Shown here: positions 21,001 through 33,690 of the stretch, piece after piece
How positions within the stretch are numbered: the stretch's first letter is position 1
Layout of the letters: each line of letters begins with the position of its first letter
Source of the DNA: Lunularia cruciata
Lineage: Eukaryota > Streptophyta > Marchantiopsida > Lunulariales > Lunulariaceae
Assembly (NCBI GenBank): GCA_948567375.1
Contig: OX419759.1
Span: forward strand, 4,503,303 to 4,567,302
Direction of reading: 5' to 3'
Length of the DNA stretch: 64,000 nucleotides
Made by a program: the position numbers and the translations under genes
Notes under the pieces: generated by a model
What the model saw: only the letters and a program-made list of their open reading frames with translations
Database searches by the model: none
What the model was told of the DNA's origin: nothing

Positions 21001-21752
21001 ACCTTATCACCAAGTTGAAAAGTAAGATCACAATGATGTTAGTCCGCATATTGTTTCTAATGATTTTGAGCAAAAAGGAGATGAGATTTGGCTTGTTGTA
21101 GGGAGTGGGATAGTGTGGTCAAGAAGGTGGAAGTATGAGGGACATGAGATGGAAGAGGATCAAGAAGAGAATTTGGAACAAGTGGATCTTGGCCAAAATT
21201 AAGGGAGAAGGGAGAGAATATAGTGCTTGCCTATTTGGAATTCTGGTATACAAACTCAATAGCTATAAGACACTCATCCTATTTGGTATGGTGAATTTTA
21301 ACAAAGACACAAAACATAACCTCTAAGGTATAATTTTCTCATTTAATTTTTCCATCAAATTTAGGATGATAAGTTGTGGACAAAGCAAGCTTTGTGCCCA
21401 ATATCTAGAAGAATGCTTGCAAAATTTTTTTGGTGAAACAAGGATCACGGTTAGAGATAAGTACATGAGGCATGCTTGAAGATATTTTTGAAGTAGATTT
21501 GGGCCAATGTTGGAGCATCCACTATATCAAAAGTTGGTGTTAAATATATTTGCTTACCAAGCTTATCCACAAACACCATGATTGTTATGTGACCTTACTT
21601 TATCTTGGGCAAGGATGTGATGAGATCTAAGCTCTTGTTTTCCCATTGAGCAAATGGGATGGAAAGTGGTGAAGGATTCCACTTAGATTTTGGTTGTTAG
21701 CCTTGTTGCATTTCCAACTCTCACAAAATCAAAAAAACTCTTGAACATCGCG

Positions 21753-22345
21753 TGTCATATATATATATATATATCAACAGCTAGACAGATTATCTAGAGG
21801 TGAAAATTGGCTTGGTAACATCTAGAAGGATGTTTTAGATGATGGGCTAACTTGATCAGAAAGAAGCATCACTAAAAGAGTACTTCTACTAATAGTGTAG
21901 AAGAAAAAAATAGCCAAAAAAAATTTAGCCAATTTTGGAGGCCTAAACGGATGAATTAGACTTCAAAACTAGAAACATCTTCCCCTTTAAGAAAAAAAGC
22001 TTACCTTCTCCTCCCATAATTCATCCCATTGAGAGCTTTCTAATGGTACCTCACCTACATGAGCTTCTTATAAGAAGATTCTATAAAGATTCCCTTTGGT
22101 TAAACCTATTTGACCAATTAGATAGGACAAAAACTGACATGTCACCTATCTAGGCAACTAATCTAAGGGTAGAGCTCACTAACATGTCACCAATCCACGT
22201 ATCTGATCCAAGGGTGGAGCTTCTTTGTAGGGGGTCCTCTTTGTGATATAATAAGGATCAGGTGCTCTTTTGGAGACATCAGAGTATTGAGTGTGAAACT
22301 TGTGTTTTCTCTCTTATAGAGTTCTCTTGTCCTCAAAGTATTACA
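21753..22345 (+). mobile_element. Solo LTR (family A type) inside element B, opposite orientation
   Basis: Reads as the reverse complement of the family A LTR: 'gattatctagaggtgaaaattggcttggtaa', 'ggaggcctaaa', and an end of 'aagtattaca'. The same orientation and layout occur at 32,175-32,765. The start has been replaced by an (AT)n run, so the left edge is approximate, and no clean target duplication is visible. It lies in the integrase region of element B and is therefore younger than B. Confidence 0.75.
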
Positions 22346-23425
22346 TCATTTTGGATTACCATCATTGGCATTTTAAGGTACCCAAGGTCATTTCCACACC
22401 CATGTGACAAATGATTGGTAAGTCATGGGCTTCATGAAGGTGCACGAGTTGTAGATTACCCTTGGCTGGAACATAGATCTGGTTCTCCCAAAATAGAAGG
22501 TCCTCCTTGAAGGAGAAGGTGTTATATTCCTTGTCTTGTGTGACAATACAACCTTTTACCATATAAAAGAAGAGGTCTTGCTATAAAGTGGTCCGAAACT
22601 CAATTTGGACCTTGAGTTGATTGACATTGCCATCATTGCTATCGTGATGAGAGGAAGAGACTTCAAATTAGGTCATCATGATAATGCATTGGGGATGACA
22701 TAGAACCTACCAAGTTTGTACTCAAGTTTGAGATCAAAAATTGTAGTTGCTCCTCCTTTTGATGATGTTCACTCTTCATGTGTTGCAAATGTAATGTCTA
22801 CAACAAGGATTTGTGATTAGTTTGTATGATCACTTGTTTCCCCAAGAGATAATGCTTTTATACCTTGGTGGCATATACCATTGCTAGTTCTTCTTGATCT
22901 CAAGTAGAGTAATTAATTGTTGTGGTGTTTAGTTGGCAAGACACAAAGGCAATGGAAATGTAATCCATTTGGGAATTCCTACTATAACATGACTCCAATG
23001 GCAAAGTTAGAAGCATTGAAATCAACCACACAAGGTAGTTGAGGGTCATATAGTTGAAGAATGGGTCTTGAAGACACCATGTGTTTGAGCTTCTAGAATA
23101 CTTCTTGGTGCTTTAGATTGGTCCATTGAAAGCTTGAGTTCTTCACCACGAGATTGTCAATGGTGCGGTCACATCACATGAACATAATAATAGATGAACC
23201 GTTGGTAAAAACTTGCCATCCATTAAATGCCTACACCTTCTATGGCATCCTTTAGAGTAGGCCAATCAATAATGGCCTTTATTTCTTTCTCTTCCATCTT
23301 GATCTCCTCTAGTGAGAACTTGTGACCCAAGAAATTAATTTCCTTTTACCAAAAGTTACACTTTGACTCTTTGTAGTAAAACTTCCATTGACATAATCAT
23401 CTTAAGACTCCTTGCACATGATTTG

Positions 23426-23838
23426 TGTAACAATATGGAGTTTAGTGACGAAGTTAGTCGGGCTTACGAAGTAGAGAATAAGACAAAATAACCTAGAATA
23501 TTCTAGAAGCATCTAAGAAGCTTCTTAGGAAGCTTCCTAACTAGTTAACTTGCGCCCTAAGCAGGTAGCTTCTAGAAGGAAGCTTCTAGAAGCTTCTAAC
23601 TAGCTTAGCTTGCACGCCAAGTAGGCGGCTTCTAGAAGGAAGCTTCTTGAGAAGCTTCCTAGTTAACTTGGCTTGCACTCCAAGAAAGCGGCTCAAGGAA
23701 ACTTCTTGAGAAGCTTCAAGGGTCTTGTATGCTACCTATAAATACCAAGGCCGAAGCTCATGCTAGGCATTCGGAGTTTTCCCTCATAAATGTGAGCTTC
23801 CATTCTCTTATTTCCCTCCTCGGTTTTGGTCTTTTACA
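23426..23838 (+). mobile_element. Solo LTR (family B) inside element B, with perfect target duplication
   Basis: Runs from TGTAACAATATGG to GGTCTTTTACA, matching the reverse complement of element B's own LTRs. Exact 5-mers ATTTG flank it (23,421-23,425 and 23,839-23,843). It sits in the RT region of element B in the opposite orientation. Its promoter features are better preserved than in B's own LTRs, so it is probably the youngest layer of this nest. It lacks any internal region. Confidence 0.88.
23480..23744 (+). promoter_or_regulatory. Heat-shock-element-like cluster and TATA box in family B LTR
   Basis: Many GAAnnTTC and TTCnnGAA modules are packed into about 240 bp. Positions 23,579-23,596 read GAAGCTTCTAGAAGCTTC, four perfectly alternating nGAAn modules, with another TTCTAGAA at 23,570-23,577. 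Similar blocks lie near 23,500-23,525, 23,629-23,665 and 23,700-23,720. A TATAAATA box follows at 23,737-23,744. Alternating GAA/TTC triplets are the binding site of heat-shock transcription factors. The modules fall in about 55-60-bp internal repeats that are also present, more decayed, in both LTRs of element B. Function is inferred from sequence only. Confidence 0.6.
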
Positions 23839-26800
23839 ATTTGTATATTCTATCTCTATCTTGCTATAGATTAAAATATTATCCAAGAACACCATCACAT
23901 ACCAATCCAATAGTCCATCCAACATTGGATGCATTTGATCCATGAAGTCTATTGGAGCATTAATGAGCACAAAAGATAGGACTCTCCATTCAAAATACCC
24001 ATACCTTGTGCAAAAGGTAGTTGTTTGCACATCTTCCCTATTAGTGGAAATTTGCCAATAGCTGCTTCAAAGATCTAACTTGGAGAAGTATTGTGCTCAA
24101 CTTAATTGATCAAACAAGTCATCAATTTGAGACAAGAGATAAGAATTCTTCATTGTTTGTTTATTTAAACCATAATAATCAATATAGAAACAAAGTCCTC
24201 CATCTTTCTTTGGAGCAAATTGTACCAATGCTCCTTAAGGAGATGTACTATGTTGTATAAAATCCTTCTCCAATCACTCCGTCAATGTTGTTTGAAGCTC
24301 ATCCAACTCCTTTGGTGAGAGCCGATAGATTGGTCTACTCAATAGAGTATTTTTTGATAATAGCTCAATCTTGAAGGGCATACCATGATTGGAAGGTAAT
24401 CCCTTTGGGAGATAATCCAAAAATAAGTCTTCAAACTCTTTAACTATTTGATCAACCACTGCTTGATGAGGCTTCTAGCCTTCATCAAATTTTGTATGTG
24501 CAAGTGGCTTGATCCACACCACAAAGATAAGCTTATCTTCCTCCAAAGCTTGCTATATGGTTGCTTTACTTCTCTTCTTAGGATTGACTATTCTTAGGTA
24601 TCTTACTCAAAGGTGCTAGTTAACCTAATTGGTATTTCTTACCTTGGTGTTGTACTTGAATTTATTGTTGTTTCCAATCAAATTGAATCTTATGAAATTC
24701 AAGCTAAGGCAAACCTAGAATGACATCATTGTGTAGAGGTGCCACAACAAATCTCATGCACTCCAAATACCCTTTCCTAATCTTGAATGTAATAGGATGT
24801 GAGATACACAATGCAAAAACTTTTCTACCATCCACCATCATCAATCTACTTCCAATTATTGCATTGATAAGAATACTCAGTTCCTTTGCTAATTGCATGG
24901 ACATGTAATTCTTTGAACTTCCAAAGTCCACCAAAATTCTACAACCACAATTAGATATCATACCTTGCAAGTAAAGCAAACTTATATAGGTCAAACCTTC
25001 AATCCCATTGGGACTAATCAAGTTCCCAATAGGTGACTCAAAATATCCTACTAGGATTCCTCATTTCCCTTGTCATTTTGCTCCACAAACTCCATCTAGA
25101 TTGTCAAGGTCACCCTTTCTTGAGTGGACATTCAATAATACAATGTCCAATTTGGCAATAATAAAAGCAATCACCATTTTGTCATAATTTTTCTTTATCC
25201 ATAGTGCCAAGTGGTCTTTGTTGGACGGCATCAATCTCCATGGGTGCAAGTTTCTTCACTCACGTGTAGTGTACTGGTAGGTTTTATGAAAGTCAAGGTT
25301 GATATCAAGTTGTCACAACCAAGGAATCAAAGCGCTTAGGCAACTGCATGGCTTCCTCCAAGCATTTTGACTCTGGCATAGTCACCTCCAATTTGGTTTA
25401 TGACTTCCATCCCCTCACAAATCAATCTAGAGCTTCACATTCTAATATATCTAGAATTTGTAGAATGATGTTCTGGAATTGCATGATGTAGCTCCTTATA
25501 GAGCCAATTTGCTTCAACTTTGCCAATATATCTCATGTGGCTCATGTGATGTTTATAGTTTAGAATTGACCAAGTATTGCACTCTGTATTCTCCTTCTAT
25601 CAAGATTGGTGCAAAAATTTTCCGTTCAACTCGCTCCACTCAAAACCACCACCAAAGCTTTGTCACTCTATCCAATTAGCTTGAAGCCAAGAGAATTTGT
25701 TTTGTTCCTCCTAAACTTTGAAATAATGTTCATAGTCAAACACAAAATTCTCTACTACACTCAAGAGATTCTTGCCTTTGAATACCTTGGGCTTCAGAAA
25801 TTAGATTTGCTCTTCCTTCTAGAAATGGTGCTATCTCTACATGCTCTTGTCTTTGATGATCTTGTTCTTCCAAAAATCAAGTAAAGTGCTAAATTTGTTG
25901 ATACATGGCAATGATAATCTTGGGCATTGCCACCATGACTATTACTCTATTAAACTATCTTTATTTTATCTTAAGTTAACATATCACCGTTCTCCCTAAG
26001 TTACAATCAAAAGTACCAAAGGTTCATTAGACAAGGTGATCATATTCAAATTCTACCTAAAGCGTGAGATGATGAACTATATAAAATGATGCTTGGGTAG
26101 TACATGGACACAAAAATTGTAATGGTTTGTTAGATTTGGTGATCCATATATTCCATCCATCCCATTCCTACTCTAATACCAATATAAAAGACCAAGGAGA
26201 AAAATATGAGAATGGAAGATAGGAATGGAAGATCACATTGGGACACTTGAATGAGGAAAACTCCAAATGCCTAGCATGAGCTTGGGCTTTGATATTTATA
26301 AGGGAGCATACACGGCTCTTGAGAAACTTCTCAAGAAGTTTCCTCCAAACCACTTTCTTAGAGTGCAAGTCAAGCTAACCACGAAGTTTCTCAAGAAGTT
26401 TCCTTTTAGAAGTTGTCTACTTGACATGCAAGATAAGCTAGCCAAGAAGCTTCTTTATAGAAACCACCTACTTGGTTTGCAAGCTAAGCTAGCCATGAAG
26501 CTTCCTAAGAAACTTTCTCCCATAAGTCATATTTGACATGCATATTATCCAATACTTGGAAGGTACCAAGTAGCTTCCTATATGCTTCTAGAATATTCTA
26601 GGCTAATTTAGCCTATTTGTTACTTTGTTAATCTTGACTAACTTGTTGGTAAACTCCATATTTATTATATTATCTTTATTATATGGCAAAGAGAATCCAC
26701 TCAAAGGGAGCTACAACTTTGGACTAGATACATGAATTGGTAATATGTCAGCTAGCTCCACCTTTAAATTAGTTACATGGATTGGTGACATGTTGAGATA

Positions 26801-27082
26801 TCCTTGGAAAGCTCTCAATGAGACAAACAAGTGAAGGAGAGTGCAATGCTTCTTCCTTTTAAGCAAGAAAGCTTTATTTTTTGAGGCCTAATTCATTTGT
26901 TTATACCTCCAAAATTGTCTCCAAAGTTTTAAGTTTGTTTTATGAACTCTTCCCTATTAGTCAAAGAATTCTTTTGATGATACCTTTATTTGATCTACTT
27001 AGACTATCATATATAACATCCATCAAGATATTACCAAGCCAATTTCCACCTCTAGATAATATGTCTAGCTAATGATATCACA

Positions 27083-29850
27083 TTGTGGCTAAGGAATTTG
27101 ATCAAGTAATAGAATCTCTCACCCATTATACCATTATTGATATTACACATTTTAATAATATATTATTTTATTTCTTTTCACCTTGATTGTTTGAGTTATA
27201 TAGTTCCTTATTGGAATTGGGCTTTCTTTTCTTTTGGATTTTGTGATTGTTTTCCCCTTTTACACTTCTTTGTGCATTGTATTCCTTTTTCCTTTGCTTT
27301 GGTGTATATTATTTGGTTTTTTTGCATTTCACATTTTTATTTACTGCTTTCTTGAGGTGAAAATTGAAAATGTATAGTAAGACATATGTACATATCAAAG
27401 ATAGTTTGAGTCTAGAATTAGTGATCAAAATGAATTGCATTCTTTTCTACATGGATATTATTAGAGTGATATATTGAAAAATATCTATTTTGTATTTAAC
27501 TAAGTTATTGTAAAATATTAAGTTAAAGTAAGCAAAATATGCCAACAATGAATCAGCTTGTTCGTAAAGGCAGAGAGTCGAAACGAATCAACCCACTTCT
27601 TTGTTAAAATTGTTCACTTTATGATTAAATTTCATAAGAAATCATCCTAAATTAATAATATTAATAGTATATGTGAACCAATTATTGATGATAAGATTCC
27701 TTGGGTGATTAATCACATGGTAGAATAATTTAACAAAATCTTTATCTATACATTTAGTAAATTATTTGATAGATTTTTTTAAGGGAGTGGAATAAATTTA
27801 CAACCTACAACATAAAATTTGAAATTTTTTAATAATTGCACAAAAAAAATTTAGAATAAGAAAATTAAAACTAAAGATTTATTCTTTCAGCAAAAAATTT
27901 CTAAAACTTTTGGAAGAAGTTGATGACAGAGGAGAAAATAAAATAGTAGACTTAAGAGTATAGTTAATATTTATAAATTAAATGCTCTATATTATCATAT
28001 GTAAATCATTTCTCCTCAAATCATGGTGAAAATTAAAGACTTCCTACCTTTGGAAAGAAGTTCATGATGAAGAGGAGAAAATCAATTATATAGGTAAGCA
28101 TATAGTTAATATTTATGAATGAAATGATCTATATTATCCTAGGCAAATCATTTCTCCTCAACTTGTGGTGAAAATTAAAGATTTCATAGTATATAGAGTC
28201 AATTTGAATTCTATTAATGATGTGAGATCATAGAATATCCTAAATATTCTCAAGACTTCAATTTTTAAATATTTATTAATAAAATTGTATGCAAGATTTT
28301 AAATGTGTGCATGTAATTTTCCAAAGATAGAGCATTTAATTGCTCATTTCTTGTTTCTATTATTTGGACATCTTGTTACTACATTGTTGTACTATTGTAT
28401 CAAAGAGACATAATAGATTTAGGAGATAATACAAATTAATCTACTGTATGATGAGAATGAGAATGAGTAAATTGATAATGAGGAAAAGATAGCTAAAAAA
28501 TACTATTAATATAAAAATACTACTATTAAAAATAATATTTTTAAGGGGTACAAAAATAGAGATAGGAAGATCTAAATCTGTATATGATATATATCAAATA
28601 TTAGAACAAAATCATAGAAATTTGAGAAAGTAAGATATATCAAACAAAGTTAATAAGATAAATAACAAGAAAGAGAAAAATATTCATCTTATAATAAACT
28701 AAAATTTATGATTTTGATTTGAAAATTTGAGTAATAATAATAATAATAATAATTATTATTATTATTAGAATCGATGGATCTTAAATTTGAAAATTTTCAA
28801 CCATATATGTCAATGATATCTTTCCCCATAGTATAGGGATAAGCTTGATCAAGATTTTTGATAGACAATGATCATGAGAAAATTGACCAATTACAAGGTT
28901 TTCTTTTGATTGAGTGCCATGGACTCACGTAGATTGAAAATATTGTAGATTGTTTAAGTCAATGCTTTTAAGTTCTCTTCGTAATCTTCTTAAATACAGA
29001 TTTCATTCTATCTAAAGAATATAATAAGTGCATCCTATCCTATTGTATGGAAATGCAATTTTGGAAGTTATAACAAGATAATACCGTAAAGAGAAGTACT
29101 AGGACATGATTCTTGTATTTGAATTTGACCATATGCTTTCAAATAAATAATTCTGTACGATCATATAATTGCGGTGAGATAAAAAAATTTAAGTTATCAT
29201 ATAAGTAATCTTCCCAAGTACAGATTGTATATTATCTACATGAATATTGATGAAGTCTGAATAATAAATAATATGATGGATATGGAGAAATTTATCCTAT
29301 TATTTATTTTATTCATATAAACAATCTTGCATCACAATATACAATATAATGAGTAAAGATATATTGCTGATCTATAAAAGTGATAACTAAAATGAATCTG
29401 TCATAGAATATGTTCTTGTTGATAACAATAGTTTACATGAATTTAAGCCATTAAGACATCAAGAACAAAGCTATATTTTATTACTATTTATTGAAATTAT
29501 TTTTAAAATTTGAAGTTCTTAGTGGGATATTTAGTTTTCTTTAAGTTTATATTTCATTGCAACTAAATATTTCAATTTCAATGTCATTTAAACCAGATTT
29601 TATTTATTTGATCTATTTTATGAATAATGGAATCATTACCTAAATCAATGAAGAATAGTTCATTCTCTAATATAGGTCAAACAAAATTTTATACTTTTTA
29701 TTAGTTGGAATTCAGATAACATATCAATTGCTGTCTAATACTTAACACATTTAGATACTAATACAATGAACATGTTTCCATCATTCTCCTTCTTCTGCTT
29801 ATTAGTTTTTCTTTGCTTTGAAAACAAGGTCTAATAGGACTCTAGTCATA
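27083..29850. other. AT-rich gene-free stretch with a tandem duplication
   Basis: No coding region recognised. About 140 bp at 27,907-28,050 is repeated with divergence at 28,051-28,185 (shared 'gtatagttaatatttat', 'aaatcatttctcctcaa', 'gtgaaaattaaaga'). A (TAA)n run turning into (TTA)n at about 28,731-28,767 forms a perfect simple-sequence palindrome. Confidence 0.55.
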
Positions 29851-30592
29851 TGTAATACTCCGAGGACAAGAGAAGAGAGAAAACACAGATTGCACACTCA
29901 AACAATCGATGCCCCAAGGGAGAACCTTCTCTTTATTATATAGACAAAGAGGATCTCCTCCAAGGAAGCTCCACCATAGGATTAGGGACACAAATAGGTG
30001 ACATGTCAGCAAGCTCCACCCTTGGATTACTTACTTGGATGGGTGACATGTCTGGTCTAGGTTTTATTTGGTTGGTCAAACAAGCTTTGACCAAATGGAG
30101 TCTTTTAGGGAATCTTCCTGTAGGAATCTCAAAATCATACGAGTAAGGTACCATTGGAAAGCTCTCGACGAGACAAAGTTGGGGGAGGGAAGGCCAACCT
30201 TGCCTCCACTTAGGGGGAGGAAGGTCTGCACATTTTCGAGGCCTAATTCATCCATTTAGGCCTCTAAAATTGCCTTCAAAGATTGTAGGCATATTTTGGT
30301 TCCTACTCTATTAGTAGAAGTCCCATTTTGGTGATACCTCTTTCTGATCTGTTTAGTCAATCATGTGTAACATCCTTCTAGATGTTACCAAACCAATTCT
30401 CACCTTTAAATCATATGTCTAGCTATTGGTTCTAAGGTTCTCAAGTCTATTTTGGGTTTTGCTCTATTAGTAGAAGTACTATTTTGGTGATACTTCTATC
30501 TTATCTATTTTGACCATCATGTATAACATCATTCTAGATGTTACCAAACCAAATTTCACATCTAGATCATATGGCTAGCTCTTGGTATTACA
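29851..30592 (-). mobile_element. Solo LTR (family A-like) with perfect target duplication
   Basis: Runs on the + strand from TGTAATACTCCGAGG to CTTGGTATTACA. Exact TCATA 5-mers flank it (29,846-29,850 and 30,593-30,597). It matches the solo LTR at 333-1,080 over its length, including a duplicated right-hand tail of about 190 bp, and has the same orientation as element A. No internal region remains. Confidence 0.88.
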
Positions 30593-32174
30593 TCATATCA
30601 TGTATATTGTACTAACCTTTAAAATATGATTGTGATCATATTACTATACGGTATGTACTTTGGGATGGGATGACATTCTGAACTAGCTCTGGGGACAAGG
30701 ATGGATAACTAGGCAACATGGATAATGGATGGAACTATTTGCAAGATGGAATTGTTTTTGGAATGGGACTACAAATGGAACCGCCTTTGGGAATGCTTAT
30801 TTGATCCTTCAAATAAGCATACACATATCTCATGCACCACATATCTAAAGTTCCCAATTAGATATTGATGAAAATAATAGCATATTCCTCTACAATTAAA
30901 ATTTTAGTCAAATTGAATATTTCTTAAAAAATGTCATGTTTTGACATGACCCAAAATTCCTATATATAAAAATAACTCTCTTCAACAAATTAAACGTTAA
31001 GGTTGACTCTTGGTCTCATTTTACTCTATTAGTTTTGCATTACTTTTGTTTCTTAGGTTTATGGTTGTGGTGCCATTTGGCACTATGTCGTGCAATAGTT
31101 CAGGTCTTTGGGTTTTGGTGGTTCTTTGGCTGCAGCTGAGCATTGGATTTGTGACCTTAGTGAATGAGTTAAGGGTGCTAGCTCATGGGTTGTATTGGGT
31201 TGAGTGTTTATAGTTGTGCTTTGTTCTTGAACAGGTTTTTATTTACAATTGACATCAAAGTAGTTGTGTTTGAATGATAGAGTCATTGGGGAAAATCAAA
31301 CAAGAGCTTATTAGAGAAGAGAGTAGTTAGTTATGCCTCATATGATCTATTGTTCATTCAGACTAGTGAATTATCAAGAATAGTGGATTATCTTCTTGAG
31401 TGTAAGAGGAGGGAGACAAAGTTCATAATATGGATCTATTGCTTATATGGTCATCGGTAGAAGGTGAAGGAAGATCAAATTGAAAATATAGTTCATATGA
31501 TAAGAAGAAGCATTATAAAGAGAAGGAGCAAGGGAGAGTGAGTCTTGAGGAAGAAGCAAGCAAAAGAAACACAAGATAATGAACAATTAGCTTGGGAATA
31601 TATGAGAAGAGGAGGTGAAGGTCGAGTAGAGATGAGTATGAAACAAGATTGGGCTTTGTGGCTATTGAAGTTTTTCTTTTCTTTTTAGCTTTTCTGTATT
31701 CATTTCTATGCTTCTCTCTTATATTGCAATCTTTCTATTTGTTCTTAGTTTTCCTATACCTCCTTTCACTCCTTGTCTTTTATTGTATTCAAAATGATGA
31801 TAAAGAGCAAGAATGTAGAGTGCTTGTGGTGCAACACATAGGACTTCTTCCTTGAGTACTACTTTTGAACAACATTTTCCTTAATCAATTTGGTATCATT
31901 TGTCATAATGTCATCCAAAGTGGATGCTAAAACAATAGTTTTTGGTGTTCAGGCAACCAACTTATTTTGCATAAAGTGATTGTACCACTCAGTCCAAGTC
32001 AAAAGGAAATTCAGCCTTTGTTGTTGCCTCTTAACTTCTCTAGTTCTTCCTGTTGCTTCAGAGCATCTATTGTATCCTTTTCCTCTTTTTGAGATACCTT
32101 CATATGCTCTCTGTTCTCTCTCTTCCAAAATATGACTTTATCTTTGGCTAGAGATCTTATTTGCATTGGAGTAA
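30593..32174. other. Stretch without recognised gene
   Basis: AT-rich to mixed DNA with short open frames only (longest 68 codons). No domain, repeat partner or RNA gene recognised. Confidence 0.45.
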
Positions 32175-33690
32175 TGTAATACCATTAGCTAAACAAATTA
32201 TCTAGAGGTGGAAATTGGCTTGGTAATATCTATAGGGATATTACATACAATGGTCTAATTAGATAAAGGTGTCACCAATAGAGTATTTCCACTAATAGGG
32301 CAAAGGTAAAAAACACCTTAAAAATGTTAGAGTTAATTTTGGAGGCCTAAACAAAAGAATTAGGCCTCAAAAAATAGAATTATCTATCCACTTCAAGAAG
32401 ATAGGTGTTGCTTTCTCCTCTCTTGTTTGTCTCTTTGAGATTGTTCTAGAGGTACTTCACCCATGCTATTTTTAGCTTCTTATAAGAAGATTCTCAATAG
32501 ATTCCTATTGATCAAACTTGTTTGACCAACCAAATAAGACAAGGATCAACATGCCACCAATCAATGTAATTAATCTAAGGGTGTAACTAGCTAACATATC
32601 ACCAATCCATATATAATCAAAAGGTGTAGCTCCCTTTGAGAGGATACTCTTTGCTATATAATAAAGACAAGGCGCTCCTTTGAGGCATAAGAATATAGAG
32701 GAATGAAACCTTGTGTTTCTATTGTATTTGTCATCTTGTGTTTCTCTTGTCTTTGGAATATCACAATGGTATCAAAACTGTTTTAATCCAAGTGAGTGGA
32801 TCATCCCTATTGGATGAACATATACTATTAAGATTGAGTAATTTTGAGGAGAAAAAAGTAGTGCAATTATTAGATTGGAGTACTTGGGAGAGAGGATGGG
32901 ATGGATGTTCCTAGAGATAATTTCTTGCAGATTACTTTCCTTTCTTGAATTTGTTCAATATCAAGATTATGTACATCCAATGCAAGTAAGTGAGACTATA
33001 TCTCATTTTCCATTTTGGGGTGGATTTCATGGGCATAATAATGAGTTTACCAAACTCTATGATTCTACATGGAAGAATATATAATAGAGAGTTGGATTTG
33101 ATGATTGATATTTTGTGAAGATGTAATGATTTGAATATACTAAATTTTCTCCTTTTCAACATTCAAGTACAAATCCGTTATGTAGTTAGACCAAGAGTGA
33201 TGTTTAAGGATTTTCTAGTCCGCAATTTTGGTGAGAAATGTTATCTATGATAAGTGATAACCTAAGTGATAGCCTCTAAGGTCCCAATAGTAGTCCTAAT
33301 TGTTTGTGCACCATCATAAGTGATCATATTAACACTCTATTGAAGTTGGAAGTGTTGATTGAGCATTTGTTGCGAGTATGAATCATGGAGCTATAGTTGT
33401 AGAATTTGATGCAAAGAATGTAGGGGATGTTGAAGTTCAAAGACATCAAGATGACAATGGAAGCATTACAAAGTTAAGTACGTACATTTAGGAAGAATCA
33501 TGTAATGCAAGAAGGGAATCATCCCAAAACCCAATAACAATGGCAAAAATACAGATAGAGTCATTCATGCCCATGACTATTGACCTTTATCAACAATGAA
33601 ACCATATTGTTATTCCGGATGACGAAGATATGCAACATCGAGCCTATCAAGGGATAACATTCCATGAGAGGAGAGAAACAAGATTAACCA
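32175..33690 (+). mobile_element. Truncated Ty3/gypsy fragment: 5' LTR plus gag region (fossil)
   Basis: The LTR spans 32,175-32,765 (TGTAATACCATTAGC to GGAATATCACA). It is followed directly by ATGGTATCAAAAC, an initiator-methionine-tRNA type primer-binding site. The downstream sequence (32,900-33,690) is the inverted counterpart of the leader/gag end of element A at about 19,050-19,760, with shared blocks around 'ttggatttgatg' and the 'aagtggatttcatg'-like segments. The fragment ends in AT-rich DNA near 33,690 with no RT or second LTR. It belongs to the same family as element A, in the opposite orientation, and is broken. Confidence 0.75.

Larger units (their letters stand above)
20046..26669 (-). 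mobile_element. Ty3/gypsy element B, nested in the LTR of element A (fossil)
   Basis: A minus-strand element with LTRs at 20,046-20,543 and 26,183-26,669 in the same orientation. They share long blocks such as 'aactccaaatgc.tagcatgagctt' and 'gaggctcttgagaaact'-like segments. Flanking 5-mers TTGTC (20,041-20,045) and TTATC (26,670-26,674) fit a 5-bp target duplication, and joining the flanks matches the undisturbed LTR of element A. From high to low coordinate the interior holds gag-like sequence (about 26,000-25,100), an aspartic-protease region (about 25,021-24,704), RT segments (about 24,459-23,758), an integrase zinc-binding region (about 22,562-22,362) and a chromodomain-like segment (about 20,879-20,640). 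It is old, with many breaks, and is itself interrupted by two solo LTRs. Confidence 0.82.
14401..27082 (-). mobile_element. Ty3/gypsy chromodomain element A, LTR split by a later insertion (fossil)
   Basis: A minus-strand LTR retrotransposon. The 3' LTR is 14,401-15,046, starting TGTTCTTAATACC on the minus strand directly after a polypurine tract (AAAAGGGGGAA). The internal region is 15,047-19,958. The 5' LTR is in two parts, 19,959-20,045 and 26,670-27,082, separated by element B. Read from high to low coordinate, the internal region keeps gag-like sequence (about 18,600-19,450), an RT start and palm (about 17,435-16,940), an integrase zinc-binding region (about 16,155-15,790) and a chromodomain (about 15,250-15,056). 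This order, with a terminal chromodomain, is typical of plant chromoviruses. A degraded initiator-tRNA-type primer site adjoins the 5' LTR. The element is old and broken in many places. Confidence 0.82.

Noticed and set aside
28731-28767. (TAA)n/(TTA)n palindrome as a regulatory site
   Set aside because: A simple microsatellite inversion in AT-rich DNA, with no neighbouring gene.
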